Below the pieces are notes generated by a model. That model worked only from the letters and a program-made list of their open reading frames with translations, searched no databases and was not told the DNA's origin. The translations under genes were made by a program, and so were the position numbers. From the NCBI RefSeq assembly GCF_042679565.1, contig NZ_JBHTMY010000003.1:992001-1056000 (forward strand): a DNA stretch of 64,000 nt, written 5' to 3'. Position 1 is the stretch's first letter. Every line of letters begins with the position of its first letter. Positions 35,214-43,640 of this stretch are shown here, piece by piece. Source of the DNA: Namhaeicola litoreus (GTDB lineage Bacteria; Bacteroidota; Bacteroidia; Flavobacteriales; Flavobacteriaceae).

Positions 35214-36071
35214 ATGCGCAAAACTCGGAAACTCGACAGGGAAGACTTCCAAAAAGCTAAAACGAAAAAGGATTTACTCGAAATCATAGCGAAGAAAGAC
35301 GTTAATATAAGTAATGTATTAGCTACAGTGAACTATGAAACAGAAAAACGTCAACTTCAAGCAGAATTAGTTAAATTACAGAAGTGGGTAAAAGAACATA
35401 ATAAAAAAGTTGCGATTATTTTTGAAGGTCGTGATGCTGCTGGAAAAGGTGGTAATATTCGAAGATTTATGGAACATTTAAATCCTCGTTTAACCCGATT
35501 GGTAGCACTTTCGAAACCCACCACTGTCGAGCAGGGTCAATGGTATTTTAGACGGTATATACAGCATTTACCAAATCCAGGTGAAATTGTTTTTTTTGAT
35601 CGCAGTTGGTATAACCGAGCAGTAGTTGAGCCTGTGATGGGCTTTTGCAATCATCAACAATATGAACAATTTATGGCGCAACTACCTGAATTTGAACATA
35701 TGCTGTATGAAGATGGAAGCATTATCATAAAATTTTGGCTTTCAATTTCTAAAGATGAACAATTTAGACGATTTGAAGCCAGGCGCCATAATCCCTTAAA
35801 AAGATGGAAATTTAGTGAAGTAGATAAAAAAGGTCAGGATTATTGGGATAAATATACCAAATACAAAGAATTAATGTTTAGCAAGACACACACATCATTC
35901 AGTCCGTGGGTCATTGTCAAAACGAACAATAAGCATACGGCACGATTAGAATGTATGCGCTATGTGCTTTCGCAATTTGATTATACCGGTAAAGATAAAA
36001 GCAAAATCTCGCTTCATCCTGATCCCAATGTAATAAACCGTTATTTCCGATCAACCTCTAAATACGATTAA
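35214..36071 (+). CDS. polyphosphate kinase 2 family protein (first of pair)
   Basis: PPK2-family enzyme (285 aa) that transfers phosphate between polyphosphate and nucleoside mono- or diphosphates. Walker A is FEGRDAAGKGGNIRR; the Walker B region is FFDRSWYNRAVVEPVMGFC; lid Arg residues follow in FRRFEARRHNPLKRWKFSEVD. It is a single-domain PPK2. It starts 9 bp after the SafE-like gene and is followed one base later by its paralogue, so it is probably in the cbb3 accessory transcript. Which nucleotide it uses cannot be told from the sequence. Confidence 0.92.
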   Translation: MRKTRKLDREDFQKAKTKKDLLEIIAKKDVNISNVLATVNYETEKRQLQAELVKLQKWVKEHNKKVAIIFEGRDAAGKGGNIRRFMEHLNPRLTRLVALSKPTTVEQGQWYFRRYIQHLPNPGEIVFFDRSWYNRAVVEPVMGFCNHQQYEQFMAQLPEFEHMLYEDGSIIIKFWLSISKDEQFRRFEARRHNPLKRWKFSEVDKKGQDYWDKYTKYKELMFSKTHTSFSPWVIVKTNNKHTARLECMRYVLSQFDYTGKDKSKISLHPDPNVINRYFRSTSKYD

Positions 36072-36072
36072 G

Positions 36073-36861
36073 ATGAACAAAATTGAGTTAACCGACGATG
36101 AAGTAAAAATCTTAAACGGCAAAAAGGCGATGACTTCATTATTGATGAATAAAGATCCTTTGAATTTTAATAAAGCCATTCGTTATAGAAAATATAGCAA
36201 TAAACTAAAGAAATTACAGGTTGAACTTATCAAAATGCATGAGCATATTATCGCTCAAAAATTGCGTGTCGTGGTCATTTTTGAAGGTCGTGATGCTGCC
36301 GGTAAAGGTGGGGCCATCAGGAGAATTACCGAACGTATCAATCCTCGTTTCTTTAGAATTGTAGCACTGCCAAAACCAACAGAAGAGGAACAAACCCAAT
36401 GGTACTTTAGGAGATATGTCAACAAATTTCCGAGTGCCGGTCAGATTGTTTTTTTTGATAGAAGTTGGTACAACAGGGCCATTGTTGAGCCCGTTAATGG
36501 TTTTTGCACACAAAAAGAATATGATATTTTTATGAATCAGGTAAATGAATTTGAAAGGATGATCACCGAATCTGGGATTATTTTAGTAAAAATTTACATG
36601 TCTATCTCAAAAAATGAACAAGCCAGACGATTTGAGGATATTAAAAGTAACCCATTGAAACAATGGAAATACAGTGCCGTAGATGCCAAAGCACAAGAAC
36701 TTTGGGATCAATATACGGAGTATAAAAACCAAATGTTCGAGAACACTAAATCGGGAATTCCTTTTAAAGTAATTCGGGGTAATCGCAAAGAAAATGCAAG
36801 AATTAAAGTAATAGAATATCTTTTAAAAACGATTCCTTATGATAAAGATCGTGTCGTTTAA
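36073..36861 (+). CDS. polyphosphate kinase 2 family protein (second of pair)
   Basis: The second PPK2 (262 aa), colinear with the first but clearly diverged. FEGRDAAGKGGAIRRI and FFDRSWYNRAIVEPVNGFC are intact, and the lid is RRFEDIKSNPLKQWKYSAVD. It has an N-terminal segment (LNGKKAMTSLLMNKDP) different from that of the first copy. Its start is one base after the first copy's stop, so translation is coupled. The tandem may combine two substrate specificities (for example ADP and AMP), which is inference. Its 3' end overlaps the convergent lgt gene by 4 bp. Confidence 0.92.
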   Translation: MNKIELTDDEVKILNGKKAMTSLLMNKDPLNFNKAIRYRKYSNKLKKLQVELIKMHEHIIAQKLRVVVIFEGRDAAGKGGAIRRITERINPRFFRIVALPKPTEEEQTQWYFRRYVNKFPSAGQIVFFDRSWYNRAIVEPVNGFCTQKEYDIFMNQVNEFERMITESGIILVKIYMSISKNEQARRFEDIKSNPLKQWKYSAVDAKAQELWDQYTEYKNQMFENTKSGIPFKVIRGNRKENARIKVIEYLLKTIPYDKDRVV

Positions 36862-37679
36862 ACCAATTTTTTAGGTTTAAATAAAAACATAAAGTAAAAG
36901 CCTGATAATATTAGAGGAATACTCAGTAATTGACCTGTATTTAACTCCCAACCTGCTCTTTCACCTACTTGTGCTTCTTTAAAGAATTCAACAATAAATC
37001 TAACCGACCATAAGAATACCATAAACAGACCGAAGATATAGCCTAATTTATCCTTCTTATCAGTTTTCCAATAAACAAACCAAAGAATGAGAAAAGTGAT
37101 GAGGTATCCAAAAGCCTCATATAACTGGGTTGGGTGGCGAGGAAAATCTTCACCGAGCTGTTTAAAGATAAAACCAAAATCCGAATTTGTTGGTTTTCCT
37201 ATAATTTCTGAGTTAATTAAATTGCCGATTCTAACAAAAATACCGCCAAAAGCAACCGGAATTACTACACGGTCTAAAATCCATAAAACCGGTTTATGCA
37301 AGACTTTTTTGCTGTATAAAACCATGGCAATAATAATTCCAATGGCTGCTCCGTGGCTTGCGAGACCTTGATACCCAGTAAACTCAAAAGGGTTTAAACG
37401 AAAAGGAAGTAGTACTTCTAAGGGGTGCTTCACTAAAAACTCAAAATCGTAAAACAAAAAATGACCTAATCTGGCACCTACTAAAGTAGCAATTACGGTA
37501 TAGACAAAAAGTGGGTCTAATTTTTCAAGGCTCACATTTTCATTTTTGTAAATCTTCTTCATGATTTGAAGGCCAACCACAAAAGCGATAACGAACATTA
37601 AACTATAGTAACGAACAGAAAAATTACCAATTCTGAAAATTTCGATATTGGGATCCCAAATAATACTTAAAAAGTGCAT
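36858..37679 (-). CDS. lgt: prolipoprotein diacylglyceryl transferase
   Basis: Inner-membrane enzyme (273 aa) that attaches diacylglycerol to the lipobox Cys of prolipoproteins, the first step for the many lipoproteins in this window. Seven helices; the Lgt signature RIGNLINSEIIGKPT and RHPTQLYEAF are present, with catalytic Arg and Asn retained. I place the start at the ATG at 37679 (MHFLSIIWDP), as in homologues; an in-frame TTG at 37721 would add 14 residues. Confidence 0.95.
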   Translation of the reverse strand: MHFLSIIWDPNIEIFRIGNFSVRYYSLMFVIAFVVGLQIMKKIYKNENVSLEKLDPLFVYTVIATLVGARLGHFLFYDFEFLVKHPLEVLLPFRLNPFEFTGYQGLASHGAAIGIIIAMVLYSKKVLHKPVLWILDRVVIPVAFGGIFVRIGNLINSEIIGKPTNSDFGFIFKQLGEDFPRHPTQLYEAFGYLITFLILWFVYWKTDKKDKLGYIFGLFMVFLWSVRFIVEFFKEAQVGERAGWELNTGQLLSIPLILSGFYFMFLFKPKKLV

Positions 37680-37763
37680 AGAAACGATTAAGGGTGTAAA
37701 TATAAGTTTAGATCGGTACAATGAAAAATAATTGAGTTAATTTTAAATTATCGAACTTACTAA

Positions 37764-37800
37764 TTAAAAAAACTCCTCTAATTGGGAGCTTTTATTTTTT
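37764..37800 (-). terminator. rho-independent terminator of the pirin operon
   Basis: On the minus strand AGCTCC and GGAGTT pair (one G-U) around an 8-base loop, followed by seven T. It lies just past the pirin stop at 37809. Confidence 0.65.
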
Positions 37801-37808
37801 TCATCTCA

Positions 37809-38543
37809 TTAAGATAGCATGGGTACTTCAATAAACAATATCTGAGAATTTTTCTTCGCTTCTATAGAAAACTCATTTGCATTTGTAATTCCGGCAGCAT
37901 CTCTTCTATTGAAAACTGAGTCTTGTATATTGAGCTCACCATCTATTAACATCATATAAACACCATGTTCTTTAGTCATAGATTTATAAGTAAAACTCTT
38001 TCCCTTATCTAAATCAATTCTCGAAATAATGGCATCTTGATGAATTTTTAAAATATTTTTTGCACTTTCAAATTCCTTGTTATCATGCGAGACCACCAAC
38101 TTTTGCAATTTATTTTTCCTGTCACTTTCACTAAATTCAATCTGACCATACCCGGGTTCAACGTTTTCTCTGTTTGGAATGATCCAGATTTGAAAAAGAC
38201 TTAAAAAATCAGCAGCGCTTCCGTTTTTTTCAGAATGAACAACTCCTGTACCTGCACTCATTACCTGAACTTCTCCAGGTTTTAATTCGATCCATTGATC
38301 AGACATATTGTCTTTATGTTTTAATGAACCCTCCAATGGAATGGTAATAATTTCCATATTATTGTGTGGATGCATCCCAAATCCGGCTCCACCTTGAATG
38401 ATATCATCGTTTAAAACCCTTAAAGCCCCAAAATTCAATTTGTTAGGGTTATAATAATTTGCAAAACTAAATGAATAGTTTGCCTGAAGCCAATCAAAAT
38501 TTGCATAGCCCCTTTCAGCTGCTGGATATAACTTTATATTCAT
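37809..38543 (-). CDS. pirin family protein
   Basis: A 244-residue bicupin of the pirin family. The metal-binding residues of the N-terminal cupin are present: GFGMHPHNNMEIIT (two His), and GTGVVHSEKN (His, Glu). Bacterial pirins such as E. coli YhhW can have quercetinase activity or act as redox sensors. It is the last gene of a three-gene operon with a MarR regulator and a flavin reductase, 4 bp after the MarR gene, consistent with a response to quinones or aromatic electrophiles (inference). Confidence 0.9.
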   Translation of the reverse strand: MNIKLYPAAERGYANFDWLQANYSFSFANYYNPNKLNFGALRVLNDDIIQGGAGFGMHPHNNMEIITIPLEGSLKHKDNMSDQWIELKPGEVQVMSAGTGVVHSEKNGSAADFLSLFQIWIIPNRENVEPGYGQIEFSESDRKNKLQKLVVSHDNKEFESAKNILKIHQDAIISRIDLDKGKSFTYKSMTKEHGVYMMLIDGELNIQDSVFNRRDAAGITNANEFSIEAKKNSQILFIEVPMLS

Positions 38544-38547
38544 CTTT

Positions 38548-38988
38548 TTACTTTATTAATTTTACTAATAACTCATTTAATTTCTTTAATTCTCTTTCGT
38601 TTAAATTATTCATTACTTTCACATATTCTTCTATTGATATTTGATCCAAAAGATTTAAACCTTTTTGATTAATCTTGACAAACACTACCCTCCTATCATT
38701 TTCACTTCTCTCTCTTTCAATTAAACCCTTTTCGCAAAGCTTGTCCATTAACCTTGTGGCATTTGGAGAATTTTCGATCATTCTTTCTCTTACCTCATTA
38801 ATTTTTATAGCTTTCTTAGCTCCCCTTAAAATTCTCAAAATATTGTATTGTTGAATCGAGATATCAAATGGTTTTAATAACTCATTCCCAAGCTTTTCAA
38901 GCCAATTGGCAGTATATTTTAAATTGAGCAATGCACGGGTGCTTTCATTGGGAAAATTAGAACTATTCTCAAAAATACTGGTCTCCAT
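38548..38988 (-). CDS. MarR family transcriptional regulator
   Basis: A 146-residue winged-helix repressor. The MarR fold is clear: QQYNILRILRG, the recognition helix region SPNATRLMDKLCEKGLIERERSENDRRVVFVKINQKG, and dimerising N- and C-terminal helices. The last base of the upstream flavin reductase gene overlaps its start. It probably represses its own operon through the palindrome at 39566-39575 near the promoter. No Cys sits in an obvious sensing position. Confidence 0.9.
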   Translation of the reverse strand: METSIFENSSNFPNESTRALLNLKYTANWLEKLGNELLKPFDISIQQYNILRILRGAKKAIKINEVRERMIENSPNATRLMDKLCEKGLIERERSENDRRVVFVKINQKGLNLLDQISIEEYVKVMNNLNERELKKLNELLVKLIK

Positions 38989-39533
38989 TACAATTCTTTT
39001 CTCAGATCATTTAGTAAAGAGATAATCTCAGATTCTAGCGCTGTATTCACAATTTCACCATTTTTAAAATTGTCGTTAAAATTTGGAAAAGTCATAGAAC
39101 CAACAATATTCCCACCATTTCTCGGGAATCTGTTTTTGGCAATTTCTAAAACCGATTCTCCGCCCCTGACTCCAGGTGAAGTACTCAACAATAACATGGG
39201 TTTTTGTTTCCAAACTTCTCCATTAATTCTCGATAACCAATCAAACATATTTTTAAAAACAGCCGAATAGGCCCCATTATGTTCTGCTAAAACAATGATT
39301 ATTCCGTCTGTAGAGCTTAATTTATCGTCTAATAATTTTGCGTTTTCTGGAAAACCGAACTCTTGCTCTCTATCTATCGAATACAATGGTAACTCAAAAT
39401 CGTTTAAATCTATATCTTCAATATCGAAATTGCCTAACTTCTTGCCTAAATGTTTGGCCAATGTTCTGCTAATCGAGTTTTTACTGTTACTACCACCGAA
39501 TGTTAAAATCTTTTTCATAAAGTTTTGATTCAT
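38988..39533 (-). CDS. NADPH-dependent FMN reductase family protein
   Basis: Flavodoxin-like oxidoreductase (181 aa). The FMN phosphate loop GGSNSKNSISRTLAKHL, the HNGAYSAVFKNMFDWLSR block and the STSPGVRGGESVL block define the NADPH-dependent FMN reductase/azoreductase family, which reduces quinones, azo dyes or chromate. Two ATGs are possible (39533 and 39518). The second leaves a normal leader after the -7 box and starts at the first conserved residue, so it is a good alternative. It is the first gene of the operon with marR and pirin. Confidence 0.88.
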   Translation of the reverse strand: MNQNFMKKILTFGGSNSKNSISRTLAKHLGKKLGNFDIEDIDLNDFELPLYSIDREQEFGFPENAKLLDDKLSSTDGIIIVLAEHNGAYSAVFKNMFDWLSRINGEVWKQKPMLLLSTSPGVRGGESVLEIAKNRFPRNGGNIVGSMTFPNFNDNFKNGEIVNTALESEIISLLNDLRKEL

Positions 39534-39544
39534 ATAATATCAAA

Positions 39545-39552
39545 CAAAGATA
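39545..39552 (-). promoter_or_regulatory. Bacteroidota -7 promoter box for the FMN reductase-marR-pirin operon
   Basis: Minus strand TATCTTTG, an exact TAnnTTTG match, 11 bases before the ATG at 39533 and 26 before that at 39518. Confidence 0.6.
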
Positions 39553-39565
39553 CAAAATATTTAAT

Positions 39566-39575
39566 TACCATGGTA
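39566..39575. promoter_or_regulatory. candidate MarR operator palindrome
   Basis: TACCATGGTA is a perfect 10 bp palindrome. It sits 13 bases upstream of the -7 box, where the -33 region begins, so a bound MarR dimer would block RNA polymerase. A related half-site, TTACCGTG, lies just upstream at about 39580-39587. Confidence 0.45.
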
Positions 39576-39619
39576 TATATTACCGTGTTATTTATAGTGA
39601 TGCTTTTCAAATGATTTTG

Positions 39620-39627
39620 TACTTTTG
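39620..39627 (+). promoter_or_regulatory. Bacteroidota -7 promoter box for the carboxylase gene
   Basis: TACTTTTG, exact TAnnTTTG, 22 bases before the ATG at 39650. Confidence 0.6.
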
Positions 39628-39649
39628 ACACACCCTATAAAACCAAATA

Positions 39650-41278
39650 ATGAACCCAAAAGAAAAGAGAAACCTCTCTTCCAATCGCCAAAAAGTAGAT
39701 GAACTAAATCAAAAGTTTGAGATAGTTTCTGAAGGCGGTGGACCAAGTAAACAAGAAAAACTCCGACAAAAGGGTAAAATGCCCGCCAGAGAAAGAATAG
39801 AATATTTGCTGGATACCAATTCTGAAAGCATTGAAATTGGTGCTTTTGCGGGAGATGAAATGTACCCTGAACATGGTGGCTGTCCAAGTGGTGGTGTAAT
39901 TGTCAAAGTAGGGTATGTTTCGGGTAAACTATGTGTTGTAGTAGCCAATGACGCTACTGTAAAAGCGGGTGCATGGTTTCCCATTACGGGAAAGAAAAAT
40001 TTGCGCGCTCAAGAAATTGCCTTAGATAACCATTTACCCATTATTTATCTTGTCGATAGTGCCGGGGTCTATCTACCTATGCAAGATGAGATCTTTCCAG
40101 ATAAAGAACATTTTGGCAGAATTTTTAGAAACAATGCCATCATGAGTAGTGAAGGAATTACCCAAATTGCAGCGGTTATGGGTAGCTGTGTAGCAGGTGG
40201 AGCCTATCTACCTATCATGAGTGATGAATCAATTATTGTCGATAAAACTGGTAGTATTTTTTTGGCTGGAAGTTATTTAGTAAAAGCTGCTATTGGAGAG
40301 GTAGTTGATAATGAAACACTTGGGGGTGCTACAACACATACTGAAATTTCAGGTGTTTGTGATTACAAAGCTTTAAATGACAAAGACGCACTTGATAAAA
40401 TCAAAAAAATTATTGGCAAAATTGGAGATAAACCAAAAGCCGGTTTTAACAAAATAGAAGCTAGAGAAACCGAAACAAGTATTGAAGATCTGTATAAATT
40501 GATCCCCGAAACAAGAACTGATCAGTACGATATGATGCATATTATAAAAGCTCTGGTCGATAAAGATTCTTTGGAAGAATATAAGGCAGATTATGGTAAG
40601 ACCATCATATGTACCTATGCAAGGATAGAGGGTTGGGCCGTCGGAATTGTTGCTAACCAGAGAAAAATGGTGAAAAATGGTAAAAAAGAAATGCAATTTG
40701 GTGGTGTGATTTATTCAGATTCTGCAGATAAAGCCACTAGGTTTATTGCAAATTGTAATCAAAAAAGTATTCCTTTACTTTTTTTACAAGACGTTACCGG
40801 GTTTATGGTTGGTAGCAAATCAGAGCAGGGAGGAATCATAAAAGATGGCGCTAAAATGGTTAATGCGGTGAGTAATTCTGTAGTGCCCAAATTCACCGTA
40901 GTTGTTGGAAATTCTTATGGAGCGGGTAACTATGCCATGTGCGGTAAAGCTTATGATCCGCGCCTGATTGTTGCATGGCCCTCCGCAGAATTAGCTGTAA
41001 TGGGTGGAACTCAGGCTGCTCAGGTTTTACTTCAAATAGAAACTTCTACATTAAAAGCGAGGGGTGAAGAAATTACAGAAGAAAAAGAAAAGGAAATTTT
41101 ACAAACAATTACCCAACGTTATAAAAAGCAAACCTCGCCTTATTATGCTGCTGCAAGATTATGGACAGATGCAGTCATAGATCCAATTGAAACAAGAAAA
41201 TGGATTTCTATGGGTATTGAAGCAGCCAATCACAAACCAATTGAGAAAAAATTTAATTTTGGAGTTATACAAGTATAA
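39650..41278 (+). CDS. acyl-CoA carboxylase beta subunit (carboxyltransferase)
   Basis: A 542-residue carboxyltransferase of the propionyl/methylcrotonyl-CoA carboxylase family. It moves carboxyl from biotin to acyl-CoA. Two crotonase-like halves are seen: GGGPSKQEKLRQKGKMPARERIE at the start, and GSCVAGGAYLP and GNSYGAGNYAM as the oxyanion-hole regions of the two halves. MPARERIEYLLD and the VKAGAWFPITGKK block are nearer to methylcrotonoyl-CoA carboxylase than to propionyl-CoA carboxylase, but the acyl substrate is not certain. The biotin carboxylase/carrier subunit is not next to it. Confidence 0.9.
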   Translation: MNPKEKRNLSSNRQKVDELNQKFEIVSEGGGPSKQEKLRQKGKMPARERIEYLLDTNSESIEIGAFAGDEMYPEHGGCPSGGVIVKVGYVSGKLCVVVANDATVKAGAWFPITGKKNLRAQEIALDNHLPIIYLVDSAGVYLPMQDEIFPDKEHFGRIFRNNAIMSSEGITQIAAVMGSCVAGGAYLPIMSDESIIVDKTGSIFLAGSYLVKAAIGEVVDNETLGGATTHTEISGVCDYKALNDKDALDKIKKIIGKIGDKPKAGFNKIEARETETSIEDLYKLIPETRTDQYDMMHIIKALVDKDSLEEYKADYGKTIICTYARIEGWAVGIVANQRKMVKNGKKEMQFGGVIYSDSADKATRFIANCNQKSIPLLFLQDVTGFMVGSKSEQGGIIKDGAKMVNAVSNSVVPKFTVVVGNSYGAGNYAMCGKAYDPRLIVAWPSAELAVMGGTQAAQVLLQIETSTLKARGEEITEEKEKEILQTITQRYKKQTSPYYAAARLWTDAVIDPIETRKWISMGIEAANHKPIEKKFNFGVIQV

Positions 41279-41293
41279 ATATTTATTGAAGCT

Positions 41294-42007
41294 ATGGGAA
41301 GAGCATTCGAATTTAGGAAAGCTAGAAAAATGAAGCGTTGGTCTGCAATGGCCAAAACCTTTACCAGAATAGGTAAAGATATTGCTATGTCGGTTAAAGA
41401 AGGAGGTCCAAATCCTGATACCAATGCAAGATTAAGGGCAGTTATCCAAAATGCTAAGGCAGCAAATATGCCAAAAGAAAATGTTGAAAGAGCGATCAAA
41501 AAAGCCTCAGAAAAGGATTCTGCGCATTACAAAGAAGTACTCTTTGAGGGGTATGCGGCACATGGGATTGCTGTTTTGGTAGAGACTGCTACAGACAACA
41601 ACAATAGAACCGTTGCAAATGTGAGAGCGGCTTTTAACAAATTTAATGGTGCCTTGGGAACATCTGGTTCTGTCATTTTTATGTTTGACCATATCTGTAA
41701 TTTCCGGGTGAAAAAAGAAGATATTTCTATGGATTTAGAAGAATTCGAATTAGAACTCATCGATTTTGAAGTAGAAGAAATATTTGAAGAGGAAGATGGC
41801 ATTCTTATTTATGCTCCGTTCGAAATGTTTGGATCGATACAAAAATATTTGGAAGACCATCAAATTGAAATCTTGTCGTCTGGATTTGAAAGAATTCCCC
41901 AAACAAATAAAAAATTGAGTGAGGAAGAACAGGAAGAAGTTGAAAAGTTATTAGAAAGACTTGAGGAAGATGATGATGTTCAAAATGTTTATCACAACAT
42001 GGAATAG
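41294..42007 (+). CDS. YebC/PmpR family protein
   Basis: A 237-residue TACO1/YebC family protein. MGRAFEFRKARKMKRWSAMAKTF, GGPNPDTNARLRAVIQNAKAANMP and EGYAAHGIAVLVETATDNNNRT define the family, whose members act as ribosome-associated translation factors and, in some bacteria, as DNA-binding regulators. The first residues read MGRAFEFRKARKMKR instead of the usual MAGHSKW. The end is acidic. It lies 15 bp after the carboxylase gene and just before tsaE. Confidence 0.93.
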   Translation: MGRAFEFRKARKMKRWSAMAKTFTRIGKDIAMSVKEGGPNPDTNARLRAVIQNAKAANMPKENVERAIKKASEKDSAHYKEVLFEGYAAHGIAVLVETATDNNNRTVANVRAAFNKFNGALGTSGSVIFMFDHICNFRVKKEDISMDLEEFELELIDFEVEEIFEEEDGILIYAPFEMFGSIQKYLEDHQIEILSSGFERIPQTNKKLSEEEQEEVEKLLERLEEDDDVQNVYHNME

Positions 42008-42015
42008 TATTTTTG
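42008..42015 (+). promoter_or_regulatory. -7-like box immediately before tsaE
   Basis: TATTTTTG is an exact TAnnTTTG match directly after the yebC stop and touching the first possible tsaE ATG (42016). If it is used, the tsaE-ald mRNA would be leaderless; otherwise it is a chance match in an operon. Confidence 0.35.
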
Positions 42016-42426
42016 ATGATGAAAATAACATACCAATTGCCGGACATTAAAGAGGTAGCCAAAACAATTATTTCTCAGGCAGGAAATAAGGTATTGCTGT
42101 TTTATGGAGAAATGGGTGCCGGTAAAACCACCTTAATTAAAGAAATAGCGAAACAATTATTGGTAGAAGATGTTACCTCCTCTCCTACTTTCTCTATTAT
42201 CAATGAATACCGAACACATTCTGGTGAAAGTTTATATCATTTCGATTTTTACAGAATAAATGATGAAAATGAAGTTTACCAATTTGGAGCTGAAGAGTAT
42301 CTCGACAGTGGAAATTGGTGTTTTGTAGAATGGCCTGAAAAAGTAGAAAATTTATTACCTTTAGATGCTCACGCTATCAGGATATCAATTAACCATGACG
42401 GTACGCGTTCACTTGAAATGAAATAA
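42016..42426 (+). CDS. tsaE: tRNA t6A37 threonylcarbamoyltransferase complex ATPase TsaE
   Basis: A 136-residue P-loop ATPase that drives the TsaBDE complex making t6A37 of ANN-decoding tRNAs. Walker A FYGEMGAGKTTLIKEI, the SSPTFSIINEY block and YHFDFYRI are diagnostic. Two adjacent ATG codons (42016, 42019) can start it; an in-frame TTG at 42013 belongs to the -7-like sequence. Its stop is directly followed by the ald ATG. The t6A it makes is the substrate of MtaB at 3.9 kb. Confidence 0.94.
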   Translation: MMKITYQLPDIKEVAKTIISQAGNKVLLFYGEMGAGKTTLIKEIAKQLLVEDVTSSPTFSIINEYRTHSGESLYHFDFYRINDENEVYQFGAEEYLDSGNWCFVEWPEKVENLLPLDAHAIRISINHDGTRSLEMK

Positions 42427-43626
42427 ATGGCCAGCCAACTATCTCCGTTTAGTAAAGAAGAATTAATGCCTCAACCAGAAATGCTCGAGGTGAAAAAGAA
42501 TAAAAATCAGCTGTATATTGGTTTACCAAAAGAAACCCATTACGATGAAAAAAGGATTTGCCTTACGCCAACCGCTGTTGCTTCTTTGACAGCCAACGGA
42601 CATAGAATAATGGTGGAGTCTGGTGCCGGTGAAGGGACAAATTTCACAGATGATCAATATGCAGAAGCGGGTGCTAAAATATCTTATAATGCAAACGATG
42701 TGTTTGCTTGTAATATAATCTTAAAAATCGAACCACCTTCTTTTGACGAAATAAAAATGATCAATCCGCAGAGTATTTTGTTCTCTGCCATGCAAATCAA
42801 AACACAGAAGAAAGAATACTATGAAGCATTGGCTCTAAAAAGAGTTACTGCTGTTGCCTTTGAATACATTCAAGACAATCATGGCTTTTTTCCCATTGTA
42901 AAGTCTTTAAGTGAGATTGCGGGGACAGCATCGATCCTAATCGCCTCTGAATTGATGAATAATTTAAATGAAGGCAACGGATTACTTTTAGGAAATATTT
43001 CTGGAGTTCCTCCGAGCAATGTGGTAATTATTGGAGCTGGAACCGTTGGTGAATTTGCTGCGAGATCTGCCAAAGGATTGGGTGCTCGCGTTGAAGTATT
43101 TGATAATTCTTTGACTAAATTGCGAAATTTACAACATAAGTTAGGATACCCGATAGCCACATCAACTATTCAACCTCAGGTATTATCCGACTCTTTAAAT
43201 CGATGTGATGTAGCCATTGGTGCTTTAAGAGGAAAGACCAGAACACCTGTCGTAGTAACCGAAAACATGGTAAGAAACATGAAAGATGGTGCTGTGATAA
43301 TTGATGTAAGTATTGATAATGGAGGTGTTTTTGAGACTTCTGAAATTACAACGCACAGTAAGCCTACTTTAACAAAGTATGGTGTTATTCATTATTGTGT
43401 ACCCAACATACCATCCAGATATTCCAGAACAGCTTCAGAATCTATCAGCAATATTTTTACTCCTTATTTATTAGACATCGGTGAAAGTGGTGGCTTTGAA
43501 CAAGCCATGCGTTTTGACAAAGGGTTACAAAAGGGAATGTATTTATACCATGGAGTATTGACAAATAAAAGTATTTCCGACTGGTTTAGTTTACCTTTTA
43601 CAGATATCAACCTCCTAATTTTTTAG
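42427..43626 (+). CDS. ald: alanine dehydrogenase
   Basis: NAD-dependent alanine dehydrogenase (399 aa), converting alanine to pyruvate and ammonium reversibly. The N-terminal domain of the AlaDH/PNT family shows YIGLPKETHYDEKRICLTP and GHRIMVESGAGEGTNF, and the Rossmann domain VVIIGAGTVGEFAARSAKGLGARVEVFD. A roughly 30-residue N-terminal extension (MASQLSPFSKEELMPQPEML) precedes the usual start, as in other Bacteroidota. It abuts tsaE with no spacer. Confidence 0.94.
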   Translation: MASQLSPFSKEELMPQPEMLEVKKNKNQLYIGLPKETHYDEKRICLTPTAVASLTANGHRIMVESGAGEGTNFTDDQYAEAGAKISYNANDVFACNIILKIEPPSFDEIKMINPQSILFSAMQIKTQKKEYYEALALKRVTAVAFEYIQDNHGFFPIVKSLSEIAGTASILIASELMNNLNEGNGLLLGNISGVPPSNVVIIGAGTVGEFAARSAKGLGARVEVFDNSLTKLRNLQHKLGYPIATSTIQPQVLSDSLNRCDVAIGALRGKTRTPVVVTENMVRNMKDGAVIIDVSIDNGGVFETSEITTHSKPTLTKYGVIHYCVPNIPSRYSRTASESISNIFTPYLLDIGESGGFEQAMRFDKGLQKGMYLYHGVLTNKSISDWFSLPFTDINLLIF

Positions 43627-43640
43627 TTTTGATAGAAAAC

